The notes under the pieces are model-generated. The model was not told the DNA's origin, ran no database searches, and was given only the letters and a program-made list of their open reading frames with translations. Made by a program: the position numbers and the translations under genes. DNA of 64,000 nt, taken from Geothrix fermentans DSM 14018 (lineage in GTDB: Bacteria > Acidobacteriota > Holophagae > Holophagales > Holophagaceae). Every line of letters begins with the position of its first letter. Position 1 is the first letter of the stretch. The DNA lies in NCBI RefSeq assembly GCF_000428885.1, contig NZ_KE386811.1, positions 1-64,000 on the forward strand, written 5' to 3'. Of the stretch, positions 49,392 to 59,082 are shown in pieces.

Positions 49392-50147
49392 TCACCTCAG
49401 CCGGAAGTTCAAGGTGAGCCGGAAGCTCGCGGCCACCGGACGGCCATCCATCTGGGCCGGCTCGAAGCGCCACTGCCGGGCGGCCTGCAGAGCGGCGTCC
49501 TGCAGAGACGCGGGGCCGTCGAGGACGCGCACCTGCATGGGCACGCCCCGCTCGTCCACGACCATCATCAGCACCACCGTGCCCTGGACCCGGGCCCGGC
49601 GGGCCAGCTCCGGGTAGAGGGGATCCACACGATGGAGGATGGCCGGCGCGGAGGCCGTGAAGTCGTGGATCTGCGGACCGGTGCCGGTTCCCGTGGGCCC
49701 GGGCGCAGGCACGGCGGGTCCCGGAAGGGCGGGCCCCACCCCGGGTGTCTCGTGGCTGCGATCCACCGTGGACAGGCCATCCGCGGGGACCTGGGGATCC
49801 TCCTCGCGGCTGGGAGCGGCGGCGTGGGTGGCGGTGGCCTCCCCGCCTCCGCCCCCGGCGGGCGCGGGGGCCGTGCGTTCGAGGGGTCTCGCCCGCGGGG
49901 GCCCGTCGAGCTCCACCGGCCTCCAGGGAGGGGCGGGCGGGAGGATCGGTGCCAGGACCGTCTTCGGCCCGAGCGAGGCGAGCGCGATGGCCCCACCTGC
50001 GAGGAAGAGGTAGACCAGGCCGGACAGCGCGGCCGTGCGCCGCAGATCGGAAGCCGGGGCGGCGGCGAGGATGGCGTGGGGCTGGAGGGTGGGCGGCAGG
50101 TCCGGGCAGGCAAGCCCCCGGCCGCGCCGGAGCGCGAAGTTGGACAT
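49392..50147 (-). CDS. TonB family energy transducer
   Basis: A 251-residue protein. An N-terminal membrane helix (about 45-65, LSGLVYLFLAGGAIALASL), a Pro-rich linker (about 70-160) and a TonB C-terminal domain (about 170-251) are present. The domain reads ILHRVDPLYPELARRARVQGTVVLMMVVDERG, ARQWRFEPAQMDGRPV and FRLTLNFRLR (first block in part), the canonical TonB_C pattern. It transmits proton-motive energy from ExbB/ExbD to outer-membrane receptors. No receptor gene is adjacent. The ATG at 50147 has CAGGAG 6 nt upstream. Confidence 0.93.
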   Translation of the reverse strand: MSNFALRRGRGLACPDLPPTLQPHAILAAAPASDLRRTAALSGLVYLFLAGGAIALASLGPKTVLAPILPPAPPWRPVELDGPPRARPLERTAPAPAGGGGGEATATHAAAPSREEDPQVPADGLSTVDRSHETPGVGPALPGPAVPAPGPTGTGTGPQIHDFTASAPAILHRVDPLYPELARRARVQGTVVLMMVVDERGVPMQVRVLDGPASLQDAALQAARQWRFEPAQMDGRPVAASFRLTLNFRLR

Positions 50148-50329
50148 GGTGTCTCCTGTGGGTGGCGTTCCGTGGCCTCCCGCAGTCCCGCCGCCACCGG
50201 AGTGGAAGCTGGTTGGCGGCAATCCCGGGCCCTGGATCACACACCGTCTGGAGGAGGTCCAAAGATCGCTTGCATCAGGTATCGGCGCCGCGGCGGCCCT
50301 GTCAACCCCGTCCAGGCCGCATCAAGGCC

Positions 50330-52894
50330 TCATACCTGCGGTAGGGGCAGCGCCCAGCCCTTCCGCTGGAGGTCCTCCAGAATGAGCCAGGCGGCCCAGT
50401 GGGGGTCTCCGTCTCCACCCAGCACCTCGGCCCGGAAGCGGGCGCGGGGGGCCACCAGGTCCGGGTGCGGTGAATCCGCCATGCCCTCGCCGGATTGGAA
50501 GAGCCGCAGGAGCAGGGCCTCGGGATGGGCATGGCCCAGCCCCGCCGCGCAGAGGACGGCGCCCCCTTCCCCCTCCTCGGCGCCGGCCTCGACCAAGCGG
50601 TCCAGCAGGCTCCGGAGTCCCGAGGCATCGGCATCCAGACCCACGCAGCGGACCTTCGGCCGCCCCTCCAGGCCCTGCTCCACCTCGGCCTCCGCCAGCC
50701 TGGGACAGGGAGGCCGCCGCCCTTCGTAGGGCAGCCAGAGCATGAAGCTCTCGTGCTGGGGATCGTTGCGGACCCAGGTGTGCACCAGCCGCATGAGGCC
50801 AAGGCGGCTGGACCGGTCCATGTCGGGCCCGCACCAGAGGAACGGCTGGACGGGAACCGCCCTCGGCTCCGCCTCCCGGAAGGGCGCATCCCACTCCGCC
50901 GGATCCACGGCCAGCTCCAGGCCCAGGCCCGCCAGGAAGTGCGGGAACCCGGGGTACGAGAAGGGCAGCCGCAGGTCCACGCCGGTCTCCGCGACCCGCA
51001 CGGCCGTGCCCGGCAGGCAGGCCTCCAGGGCACTCTCCCGGAGCACCTCCTGGAGCGCCTGCCGGTGGTCCTCGGTCCTCAGCCCATCGATCAGGTCCAG
51101 CCGCCAGGTCTTCGCTTCCGGATCGCAGGACCAGGCCGCCAGGGCGGAGGCTTCAGGACGCCCCAGGGCATCCTGCCCCAGCAGGAGCAGCCGGAGCCCG
51201 CCTGCGGACTCCCGGCGGCCCAGGGGCGGGAGGGGGCCTCCCGCCTCCAGCAGGCGTGTGCGTCGCTCGGCCCTGGCCCAGACCGCCCGGTTCCAGACCG
51301 GTTCCCCGGCTCCCTCCATGCCGAGCAGGCAGGCGAGGTCGCCGGAGGCGATCTGGCGGTAGGCTTCGCTCTGGCGCAGCTTCTGGTGCCCGTCGAGGAT
51401 CTCCCCGATCTCCTCCACGGTCCTCCGGCTGGCCCTGGAGAGTTCCCTGCCCACATCGGCCATGTGCCGGCCGGACCGGAACAGCTCCTCCACCCCCACG
51501 GCGGCCTTGGCCTCCACGCCCCATTGCCGGCCCAGCGCCTCCCGGAAGGCCATCGAGCATCCGCCGACCTCCGCGAGGGACCTCCCCGCCCGTTCCGAGG
51601 CTGCGCGGACCTGCTCCACCAGCCCCGCATGGGCCTCCAGGGCGCGCTCCAGGTCCTGGCCCTGCCGGTCCACATGGCCTGCCGCCAGGAGGAGCTCCTG
51701 GAGGTCCGTGCCGAGGGCCTGAACCACCTCCTGGAGATCCCACAGCCCGCTGCTCTCGCGCTCCATGCCCCGCTGGTGCTCGTCCAGGGCGCGCTCCAGC
51801 TCCGCGGTCCCGCGGGAGGTCTGGTCCGCCAGGCCGCGGAGGCGCCCCCCGATGGCCTGCATGCCCGCCGCGCCCCCGCCCTGCTGGGCCAGGATCGCGG
51901 CGTTCACCGCCAGCAGCCCCGTCTGCTGAGCCGCCTCGCCGATGGCATGGATGGCCCCCTGGGCTCCCCCGAAAGCCAGGATGCGACGCTGCGACTCCAC
52001 CCTGAAGGCCTCGATGCGCCGGCCCAGGGCCTCCAGCTGATCCCTCACGCCATCGGCGGAGGTCCGGAACCTCCGGAGCTGCTCCCCGCGGGCCTTCACT
52101 TCCTCCATGAGCCGGGGCGCGTGGGACGACAGCCCCTTGACCGCCAGGTCCAGGCGCTCGCCCTGCCGGAGCCCGGCGTCCGCGAGCCGGCCCAGCGCCT
52201 CCTCCTCCTTTTGCAGGCGCGGGAAGGTGCCCCGCAGCTCCGTCAGCAAGGTCTCGATCTCCCCCAGCCGCCCCTGGGCCTGTTCCACCGCCGTCCAGAA
52301 GGTCCGGCCCAGGAGCTGGTACTGGCCTGCCCGCAGCCGCTGATCCAGCTCGATCCGATCGAACCTCAGGGAGCCCTCCACGGTCTCCCTCAGGTCCCGG
52401 CCGTAGGCCGCCAAACGCTCGCCCGCCCCGGTCCGCGCCGCACGGTCCACCATGGCCTGCCGCTGGATCTCCGCCAGCAGGCCATCCAGATCCACCCATT
52501 CCCGGGCCACGGCCCGGTGGATGGACGCCAGCTGCTCCCCGACCCGGCGGTTCTCCTCCAACAGGGCGTTGAGGGCCTCCACCACCTGGCGGGTCTCGGG
52601 ATCCAGGCCCGCCGGGGGCGCCATCCGCGCGTGGTCACCCTGGAGGATGCGCGCAGCCCAATCGGACAGGAGGCTCTCCGGGGCCAGGGCCTGCTGCCAG
52701 GCGTACCACCGCCGCCCCAGCAGGACGAGGCCGGCGGCCGCCATCATCAGGATCGCCGCCTCCCCGGGCTTCAGGGAGTCCGAGGCCCTGAACAGGAAGT
52801 AGGCCACGATGCCCAGGAAGGGGAGCACGGCGAGGTCGGCCGCCCAGCGGCGGGTCCCGCCATCCCATCTCGTCAAGAAGCCACCCAGCCGCAT
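50330..52894 (-). CDS. membrane protein with degenerate chemoreceptor-like signalling domain
   Basis: An 854-residue protein. Two membrane helices lie near the N-terminus (about 22-38 and 45-62), with no periplasmic sensor between them. A long coiled coil follows (about 90-520). It contains TGLLAVNAAILAQQGGGAAG and LRGLADQTSRGTAEL, recognisable as a decayed form of the chemoreceptor hairpin tip (LLALNAAIEAARAGE...). The C-terminal 330 residues form a globular region of unknown fold (LRLLLLGQDALG, ESFMLWLPYEGRRPP). The ATG at 52894 has GAGGGTGG upstream. A structural or signalling role is inferred; CheA/CheW coupling is doubtful. Confidence 0.7.
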   Translation of the reverse strand: MRLGGFLTRWDGGTRRWAADLAVLPFLGIVAYFLFRASDSLKPGEAAILMMAAAGLVLLGRRWYAWQQALAPESLLSDWAARILQGDHARMAPPAGLDPETRQVVEALNALLEENRRVGEQLASIHRAVAREWVDLDGLLAEIQRQAMVDRAARTGAGERLAAYGRDLRETVEGSLRFDRIELDQRLRAGQYQLLGRTFWTAVEQAQGRLGEIETLLTELRGTFPRLQKEEEALGRLADAGLRQGERLDLAVKGLSSHAPRLMEEVKARGEQLRRFRTSADGVRDQLEALGRRIEAFRVESQRRILAFGGAQGAIHAIGEAAQQTGLLAVNAAILAQQGGGAAGMQAIGGRLRGLADQTSRGTAELERALDEHQRGMERESSGLWDLQEVVQALGTDLQELLLAAGHVDRQGQDLERALEAHAGLVEQVRAASERAGRSLAEVGGCSMAFREALGRQWGVEAKAAVGVEELFRSGRHMADVGRELSRASRRTVEEIGEILDGHQKLRQSEAYRQIASGDLACLLGMEGAGEPVWNRAVWARAERRTRLLEAGGPLPPLGRRESAGGLRLLLLGQDALGRPEASALAAWSCDPEAKTWRLDLIDGLRTEDHRQALQEVLRESALEACLPGTAVRVAETGVDLRLPFSYPGFPHFLAGLGLELAVDPAEWDAPFREAEPRAVPVQPFLWCGPDMDRSSRLGLMRLVHTWVRNDPQHESFMLWLPYEGRRPPCPRLAEAEVEQGLEGRPKVRCVGLDADASGLRSLLDRLVEAGAEEGEGGAVLCAAGLGHAHPEALLLRLFQSGEGMADSPHPDLVAPRARFRAEVLGGDGDPHWAAWLILEDLQRKGWALPLPQV

Positions 52895-52947
52895 GTCCAC
52901 CCTCGAACCATGGCATCCCATCGTCGCCTGGGCCGGCGGAGGCAAGT

Positions 52948-53685
52948 TCAGATCGTTCGCCAGAGCACGTCGTAGCTCCGGAGGCCGCCCCCCAGCTCCT
53001 GGAGGAGCCGGGCCCGCAGGAGGGCCGTGACGGCTGCCTGGCCCTCGTCGCCGGGATCCAAGCGGGGGGCGGTCTCGGCGCCGCTGGTGCGCAGCCGGCG
53101 CAGGTATTCCCGGGCGCCGGGGGGCAGGGCCTCGGCCGGATCCACGGCCGTGCAGGCCGTGCAGCACCAGCCCTGGTCCGGGTCGAGGAGGGCCAGGGGC
53201 GCCGTCTCGTTCCCGCAGCGCCCGCAGACCCGCGGGTGGGGCAGCAGGCCCAGGCAGTGGAGCAGCCAGTGCTCGGCGTAGGCCAGGATGCCCAGGGCAT
53301 TGTCCGGGTCGGCCTTGAGGGCCCGGCCACAGGCGCTGAGCAGGCGGTAGAGGCGGTCATCCTCCACGCCCTCCCGGGCCACCCGGTCGAAGAGGTCCGC
53401 CAGGCAGGCCATGACGAGGCTGCACTCCAGGTGGCCCAGGGTCAGCGGGCTGAAGGCCAACTCGCAGCGGGTGACGCGCTTCAGCTCTGTCTGCTCCTTG
53501 CCGAAGAAGCTCACCTTCACCATGCCCAGGGGCTCGAAGGCCGCCACCCACTTGGCGGTGGGCTTCTTCACGCCCTTGGCCAGGCCCGACAGCCGCTCCC
53601 CGTGCTCGGACAGGAAGGAGACCACGGCCCCGCCCTCGGCGAAGGGCACAGCCTTGAGCACGATGGCGGCGTGGGTCCGGATCAC
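52948..53685 (-). CDS. recO: DNA repair protein RecO
   Basis: A 245-residue protein. The N-terminal OB fold (HAAIVLKAVPFAEGGAVVSFLSEHGERLSGLAKGVKK, in part) is followed by the helical domain and a zinc finger: CGRCG at about 150 and CCTACT about 20 residues later. RecO anneals strands and loads RecA with RecR. The start is GTG 53685, placed exactly 6 nt after a CAGACT hexamer, so it may be leaderless although GGAGGG overlaps that spacer. The much longer in-frame extension upstream is a shadow. Confidence 0.9.
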   Translation of the reverse strand: MIRTHAAIVLKAVPFAEGGAVVSFLSEHGERLSGLAKGVKKPTAKWVAAFEPLGMVKVSFFGKEQTELKRVTRCELAFSPLTLGHLECSLVMACLADLFDRVAREGVEDDRLYRLLSACGRALKADPDNALGILAYAEHWLLHCLGLLPHPRVCGRCGNETAPLALLDPDQGWCCTACTAVDPAEALPPGAREYLRRLRTSGAETAPRLDPGDEGQAAVTALLRARLLQELGGGLRSYDVLWRTI

Positions 53686-53691
53686 CCCTCC

Positions 53692-53718
53692 AGTCTGCCC
53701 TGTTTCGAACGGTAGACT
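53692..53718. promoter_or_regulatory. divergent -10 elements, both with 6-nt spacing to start codons
   Basis: On the minus strand CAGACT (53697-53692) is followed by 6 nt and the recO GTG. On the plus strand TAGACT (53713-53718) is followed by 6 nt and the ATG at 53725. The two start codons are only 39 nt apart, so the -35 regions overlap. Confidence 0.5.
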
Positions 53719-53724
53719 GGTGCG

Positions 53725-55488
53725 ATGCGCGCATCCATCCTTCTCGTGGCGGCTCTCGGCGGGCTCCTCCTGGCCGCCCAGGAGGCGCCGGTCCGCACCT
53801 ACCGCCAGTGGGTGGGCGACCAGGAGGTGGGCGGCGCCTCCCAGGAGGCGAAAGCGGGAAACGGCGCCCGGGAGGTGCGGAACCGCGAGTGGATGTCCCT
53901 CTCGCGCCTGGGCCAGGAGATCCGCCAGGAAGTGGATCAGACCGCCCGCCGCGCCCCGGACGGCTCCATGACCTTCACCTGGCGGCTCCAGCTGTCCAAG
54001 GAGCCCTTCGAGGGCCGGGCGGAGTGGTCCCCCAGGGAGCCGGGAACCCTGAGCCTCCACCCGCTGAACGGCGCGGCCCTCCGCACGCAGGTGCCCGAGG
54101 GCGCCCTGCTCTGGCCTGAAGACCTGGACGCCCGGCTCATGGAGGCCGCGCGCCTGCGCCGTCCCGTCACGGCCATCACCTACTCCTTCCCAGTCCAGCA
54201 GTGGAGCACCCTCGCCCTGGCGCCCGCGGGACCGGATCCGCTGCCGGGCTTCCCCGACGCCGTGCGCTTCACGGGACAGGAGACCCAGGGGGCCTCGGCC
54301 ACGCCGGTGGAAGTCTGGATCTCGCCGAGCCAGGGCGAGCTCCGCCAGCGCACGGAGCTGGGCGGCCTCGCCATCCTGATGCAGCGGGCGGAGCTTCCCG
54401 CCCCCCGGGTCCGGGCCGGCGCGGCGGAGGGTTTCTTCGAGCGCACCCTCCAGACCCTGCCGCCCCACCCCTTCCAGCCCTGGCTGAAGAGCCTGACCCT
54501 GCGGGCCGAGGGCCCGGCACCGGACCTGCCCGGGGATGCCCAGCAGGTCCGGCTGCCGGGAGGGCGCTGGCGCCTGAGCCGGGCGGCGGAACCCAGCGCC
54601 GCCGAGGCGGCCCAGCTCCCCGTGGCGGGGAGGCCCCCGGCCTCGGAGGCCCGCTACCTGGCCCCCAGCCCCCTGGTGCCCTTCCGGGACCCGGCCTTCG
54701 ACGGCCTCCTCCGGCGCCTGGCCCTCCCCCCGGGCCTGCCCCGCTGGGAGCTGGCGAAGCGCGTGACCGCCTTCGTCTTCGACTGGATCACCGACAAGGA
54801 CTTCACCGTGGGCTTCGCCTCGGCCCTGGAGGTCTGCCGCTCGCCGCGGGGCGACTGCACCGAGCACGGCGTGCTGGCCGTGGCGCTGCTGCGGCGCCTG
54901 GGCGTGCCCGCCCGGGGCGTGACGGGCTGGGTCGGGCTCGAGGACACCCTGGGCCTGCACTTCTGGGTGGAGGTGAAGCTGGGGGACCGCTGGGTGCCCG
55001 TGGACCCCACCTTCGACCAGGCGCCGGCCTCGGCGCTGCGCATCAAGCTGGGCGACACGGACCTCTCCGACCTCGGCAGCGTGGGCTGGGAGGGAGCGGC
55101 CCTGGCCTTCTCCGGCATCCGCTGGGTCCCCGAGCGGGAGGGCTCCTCACCCTGGGGCAAGGGCACCCGCCTGGAGGGCGACTTGGTGACGGCCTCGGAC
55201 GGGAGCCGCCTGCGCCTGCCCGGCGGCCAGTGGCGCCTGGACCAGGGCATCCTCACCCTGAACCGCACCTGGACCGTGGAGGCCACGCCGCGCCCCGGGC
55301 AGGCCCAGCTGAAGGGAAATCGCCGTCTGGCGGGACCCCGGACCCTCAGGGAGGGCTGGTGGGATCCGGCGGCCCGCCGCCTGTGGATGGACCTCGGCCA
55401 GGGCCGCTGGCTGCGCCTGGATGGGGTGTCCGAGGTGGCCGCCTACCAGCTGCTGGATCAGTTGATGGCGCCCACCAGGTCGTCCTGA
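53725..55488 (+). CDS. exported transglutaminase-like cysteine protein
   Basis: A 587-residue protein with a signal peptide (MRASILLVAALGGLLLAAQ). Residues about 325-440 form a transglutaminase-like core: the catalytic Cys in SPRGDCTEHGVLAVALLRRLG, His in LHFWVEVKLGDRW and Asp in PVDPTFD. The N-terminal 300 residues are beta-rich and unassigned, and the C-terminal 100 residues resemble a small barrel. Such secreted proteins are thought to be proteases or amidases. Probably leaderless. Its 3' end overlaps the convergent MarR gene by 31 nt. Confidence 0.87.
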   Translation: MRASILLVAALGGLLLAAQEAPVRTYRQWVGDQEVGGASQEAKAGNGAREVRNREWMSLSRLGQEIRQEVDQTARRAPDGSMTFTWRLQLSKEPFEGRAEWSPREPGTLSLHPLNGAALRTQVPEGALLWPEDLDARLMEAARLRRPVTAITYSFPVQQWSTLALAPAGPDPLPGFPDAVRFTGQETQGASATPVEVWISPSQGELRQRTELGGLAILMQRAELPAPRVRAGAAEGFFERTLQTLPPHPFQPWLKSLTLRAEGPAPDLPGDAQQVRLPGGRWRLSRAAEPSAAEAAQLPVAGRPPASEARYLAPSPLVPFRDPAFDGLLRRLALPPGLPRWELAKRVTAFVFDWITDKDFTVGFASALEVCRSPRGDCTEHGVLAVALLRRLGVPARGVTGWVGLEDTLGLHFWVEVKLGDRWVPVDPTFDQAPASALRIKLGDTDLSDLGSVGWEGAALAFSGIRWVPEREGSSPWGKGTRLEGDLVTASDGSRLRLPGGQWRLDQGILTLNRTWTVEATPRPGQAQLKGNRRLAGPRTLREGWWDPAARRLWMDLGQGRWLRLDGVSEVAAYQLLDQLMAPTRSS

Positions 55489-55961
55489 ATCCCCTCCTGC
55501 TGGAGGCAGTGCTCCCGCAGCCGCTCCAGCCAGAGCGAGACGTTCAGGCACTCCTGCTCGTCACAGCAGCTGGTGAGCTGGGTGGCCATGACCCGCACGG
55601 GCTCATCCAGGCGCTCCATGAGGCGGCGCCCCTTGGGCGTGATGACCACGCGGCTCACGCGGCGGTCCTTGGGATCCGCCACCCGCTTGAGCAGGCCCTG
55701 GGCCTCCAGGCGGTCCACCAGCCGGGTCACGTTGGCGAAGCGGTAGATCATCCTCCGCTCGATCTCATAGATGGGGTGGCCCTTGGCCGGCCCGCCCCGG
55801 GCGATGCGCAGGACGTTGTACTGCTGGATGGTGAGGCCGTGGGCCTCGAAGAGCCGCTCCTGGACGCGGACGACGGCCTCCCGCGTCAGCATGAGCTGGA
55901 GCATGAGCTGGACTCCCGGGGCCGGGAGTGTCGACATCTGGAGTTCTTCCTGCAGGGACAT
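55458..55961 (-). CDS. MarR family transcriptional regulator
   Basis: A 167-residue winged-helix protein: HGLTIQQYNVLRIARGG, YRFANVTRLVDRLEAQGLLKRVADPKDRRVSRVVITPKGRRLMERL (recognition helix and wing, in part) is the MarR signature. The DxRxxR wing (DPKDRRVSR) is intact. The C-terminal tail has two adjacent Cys (SCCDEQEC), which could make it redox-sensitive. It lies divergent from the ABC-F gene with 75 nt between. The ATG at 55961 has GAGAGG upstream; the ATG at 55991 is less likely. Confidence 0.9.
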   Translation of the reverse strand: MSLQEELQMSTLPAPGVQLMLQLMLTREAVVRVQERLFEAHGLTIQQYNVLRIARGGPAKGHPIYEIERRMIYRFANVTRLVDRLEAQGLLKRVADPKDRRVSRVVITPKGRRLMERLDEPVRVMATQLTSCCDEQECLNVSLWLERLREHCLQQEGIQDDLVGAIN

Positions 55962-56036
55962 GGCGGGCCTCTCGCATTTCTTTGCCGGCAAGGATCACGC
56001 CTTCCATGGGATTCTGGAAGGTCTTAGGAGCCCTTC

Positions 56037-57965
56037 TTGCCTTCTATCGCCCTGAGTTTGATCAATGTCACGAAACGGTACGGCGCGACACCCATTCTGG
56101 AGGGACTGAGCCTCGGTCTCTTCCAGGGCGAGAAGGTGGGCCTCATCGGCCGCAACGGCGCGGGAAAGAGCACTCTGTTCCGGCTCCTGTCCGGCGACGA
56201 GAGCCCCGATGCCGGGGAGGTGGTGGTCACCCAGGGCCTGCGCATCGCCCGCCTGAGCCAGGAGCCCCACTTCGTCCCCGGCGCCAGCGTCCGGCAGGCC
56301 CTGGAGGCGGCCCTGGGAGATCACGCGGCCCTGCTGGCGCGCCACCAGGCCATCCACGAAGGGCTCCATGGCGCCGAGGGCCAGGCCGAGGCCCGCCTCC
56401 TTGACGAACTGCAAAGTGTGGAACATCAGATCGAGCGCTGGGGCTGGGATCTCGAGCCGCGCCTCAAGGCCGCGGCCACCACCTGGGGCCTGGAGAACCT
56501 CGAGGCCGAAGTGGAGTCCCTGTCCGGCGGCTGGCGCAAGCGCGTGGCCCTGGCCCAGGCCTGGCTCAAGGAGCCGGACGTGCTGGTGCTGGACGAGCCC
56601 ACCAACCACCTGGACCCCGACCAGGTGGAGAAGCTGGAGGCCTGGCTCCAGGCCTACCAGGGCGCCCTCCTCCTCATCACCCACGACCGGCACCTCCTGG
56701 ACGCGGTGGTGTCACGCATGCTGGAGCTGGATGAGGGGACACTCCGCAGCTACGAGGGCGGCTACAGCGACTACCTGCTGGAGAAGTCGGACCGGGAGTT
56801 CCGCGAGGCGCGGCTCACGGAGCACATGCAGAACCGCCTGCGCCGCGAGATGGCCTGGCTGCGCCGCGGCGCCAAGGCCCGCACCCGCAAGTCCAAGCTG
56901 CGCATCCAGGAGGTGCTCGACCTCAAGGACACCGTGGAGGACCGCACGCGCCTGGAGGTGCGCCAGGGCCTCTCCTTCGCCGCCGGCGGCAACCGCAGCG
57001 ACGCCCTCATCCGCGCCGAGGGTCTGCGCTTCGCCTACTCCGGCGGGCCCGAGCTGCTGGACGGCCTCGACCTCAGCCTCCAGCGCGGCATGCGTGTGGC
57101 CCTGCTGGGCCCCAACGGCTGCGGGAAGTCCACCCTGCTGAAGCTGCTGCTGGGTGACCTGGAGCCCGCCGGAGGCGAGGTGGTCCGCCATCCGAAGCTC
57201 GCCACCACCACCATCTCCCAGGGGCGCGGCGAGCTGGACGGCGGCCGCAGCATCCTCGACAACCTGGCGGACCGCGCCGCGGTGGTCAGCTCCGGGAACG
57301 GCACCGTGCTGGCCCACGTCTACCTCACCCGCTTCGGCTTCCCCGTGGACCAGCAGGCCCGGCCCGCCGCCACCCTCAGCGGCGGCGAGCGCAACCGGCT
57401 CCTCCTGGCCAAGGCCATGCTCAGCCCCGCGGACCTGCTGGTGCTGGACGAGCCCACCAACGACCTGGACATCCCCACCCTCCAGAACCTGGAGGAGGCC
57501 CTGCTGGGCTTCCAGGGCACGCTGCTGCTCGTGAGCCACGACCGGTTCTTCCTGGACCAGGTGGCCACCCACACCCTGGCCTGGAACGCCGCCGGCGCGC
57601 CCCGCTGGGAGCTCTACGAAGGCGCCCCCTCCACCGTGCGCAGCCTGCGGGAGGCCCGGGCCGCCGCCCAGGAGCCCCCGAAGGCCGAGGCCCCCCGGTC
57701 CGGCGCGAAGGCCGAGCCCACCCGGGCCCGCAAGCCCGGCCTCTCCCAGAAGGAGCAGCGCCGCCTCGCGGAGGTGGAGCTGGCCCTGGAGGGTCTCCAT
57801 GCCCGCCAGGCCGCGCTTGACGGCATCCTGGCCGACCCTGCGGCCTTCCTCCGCCCTGACGCCCCGGGGCACCAGGCCCTGAAGGACCGGGAAGCCCTCA
57901 AGGCCGAGCTGGAAGTCCTGGAGCTGGAATGGCTGGAGCTGGAGGAGAAGCGCCAGGAAGGCTGA
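56037..57965 (+). CDS. ABC-F family ATPase, Uup-like
   Basis: A 642-residue protein with two ABC domains and no membrane segment. Walker A sites are GRNGAGKST and GPNGCGKST, signatures LSGGWRKR and LSGGERNR, and Walker B VLVLDEPTNHLD and LLVLDEPTNDLD. Between them is the charged ABC-F linker, and a C-terminal coiled coil (about 560-642) as in Uup. ABC-F proteins act on the ribosome (translation factors or antibiotic protection). The start codon is TTG, with AGGAG 7 nt upstream; no ATG fits. Confidence 0.92.
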   Translation: MPSIALSLINVTKRYGATPILEGLSLGLFQGEKVGLIGRNGAGKSTLFRLLSGDESPDAGEVVVTQGLRIARLSQEPHFVPGASVRQALEAALGDHAALLARHQAIHEGLHGAEGQAEARLLDELQSVEHQIERWGWDLEPRLKAAATTWGLENLEAEVESLSGGWRKRVALAQAWLKEPDVLVLDEPTNHLDPDQVEKLEAWLQAYQGALLLITHDRHLLDAVVSRMLELDEGTLRSYEGGYSDYLLEKSDREFREARLTEHMQNRLRREMAWLRRGAKARTRKSKLRIQEVLDLKDTVEDRTRLEVRQGLSFAAGGNRSDALIRAEGLRFAYSGGPELLDGLDLSLQRGMRVALLGPNGCGKSTLLKLLLGDLEPAGGEVVRHPKLATTTISQGRGELDGGRSILDNLADRAAVVSSGNGTVLAHVYLTRFGFPVDQQARPAATLSGGERNRLLLAKAMLSPADLLVLDEPTNDLDIPTLQNLEEALLGFQGTLLLVSHDRFFLDQVATHTLAWNAAGAPRWELYEGAPSTVRSLREARAAAQEPPKAEAPRSGAKAEPTRARKPGLSQKEQRRLAEVELALEGLHARQAALDGILADPAAFLRPDAPGHQALKDREALKAELEVLELEWLELEEKRQEG

Positions 57966-58046
57966 TCCCATCACAAGTTGACCTTCGGGCGGGCGGGCCC
58001 GGGGCCTTTTCGCTACCCTGTTTTCTGGACTTTTTTTGGAGTGCCC

Positions 58047-59051
58047 ATGCGCCCGATGCCCTTCCTCCTCCTCCCCGCGGTGGCGCTGGTGGCCCAGAGC
58101 CCTGCCCCCGTGGACCTGACCCAGAAGTTCAACACTGAACTTCCCGGCATCAACCAGATGCTCAAGAACTACCAGGCCGCCGAGGCCATGGCGAAGGTCG
58201 AGGGCATGATCCCCGCCACCCGTCCCGCCTTCAACGGCGCCAACCTCCAGACCATCGGCCAGAGCATGGACAACGCCCAGGGGCTGCTGTCCTTCTACCG
58301 CCTGTGGGCCAACGCCGCCTCCGAGGCCGGCCAGTGGGAGAAGGCCGTCGAGATCCAGCAGAAGCGCCTCAAGACCGCCCAGGACATCAAGGCGGACCTG
58401 GAGAAGGCCCAGGCCCCCCTCGCCGCCCAGTGGGAGAAGGCCGCCAAGGACTCGCAGGACTACATCGCCAAGGGCGAGCCCCGGAAGAAGGAGCTCGAGC
58501 CTGTGATCAGCGCCTTCAAGGCCGAGTACGAGGAGCTGAAGTCCGGCAAGAAGAAGCTCACCAAGAAGGAGGCCGACGAGTTCAACGCCCGCGGCGCCAA
58601 GATCGGCCAGGACGAGCAGGAACTGGCCCAGATCAACGCCGCCCTGCCCGTCCACAAGCAGAACCTGGCGAACGCCCCCAAGGTGCTCAAGGTGATCGCC
58701 GACAACCGCAAGGAAGCCGACGGCATGATCAAGGCCGCCGAGACCTCCGTGGCCAAGGCCAAGGAGGTGCTGGCCACCCAGAACGACGAGATCACCAAGT
58801 TCAACACCGAGCAGGTGATGAAGAAGGTGAAGATCGTCGGCAAGAAGAACTGGGTGGATGCGGTGCTCCGCAACCACGAGAACATCACCAAGCTGAACGG
58901 CGCCCAGGCCCAGGCCGCCTTCCTCAACCGCCTGCTGGTGCTGGATCCCGGCAACGCCACGGCCAGCAAGGCCCTGGACAACCTGAAGCAGGGCAAGGAC
59001 GCCTTTGCCAAGGATGCCAAGCCCGCCAAGAAGGCCGGCAAGAAGAAGTGA
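58047..59051 (+). CDS. exported coiled-coil protein of unknown function
   Basis: A 334-residue protein: signal peptide (MRPMPFLLLPAVALVAQ), then long amphipathic helices rich in Lys, Ala, Glu and Gln over nearly the whole length, ending in a Lys tail (AKPAKKAGKKK). No known domain, although the repeat spacing in the middle resembles TPR or spectrin-like helices. The start has TTTGGAG 5 nt upstream. It is followed 31 nt later by a second secreted helical protein, and both end in Lys-rich tails, so they look like a pair. Confidence 0.75.
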   Translation: MRPMPFLLLPAVALVAQSPAPVDLTQKFNTELPGINQMLKNYQAAEAMAKVEGMIPATRPAFNGANLQTIGQSMDNAQGLLSFYRLWANAASEAGQWEKAVEIQQKRLKTAQDIKADLEKAQAPLAAQWEKAAKDSQDYIAKGEPRKKELEPVISAFKAEYEELKSGKKKLTKKEADEFNARGAKIGQDEQELAQINAALPVHKQNLANAPKVLKVIADNRKEADGMIKAAETSVAKAKEVLATQNDEITKFNTEQVMKKVKIVGKKNWVDAVLRNHENITKLNGAQAQAAFLNRLLVLDPGNATASKALDNLKQGKDAFAKDAKPAKKAGKKK

Positions 59052-59082
59052 TCAAGCCGCATACGTACCGGAGGGAGCGACC

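Noticed and set aside
57978-58019. TTGACC...TACCCT as a promoter for the coiled-coil protein
   Set aside because: The spacer is 30 nt, far too long for a sigma70 promoter.
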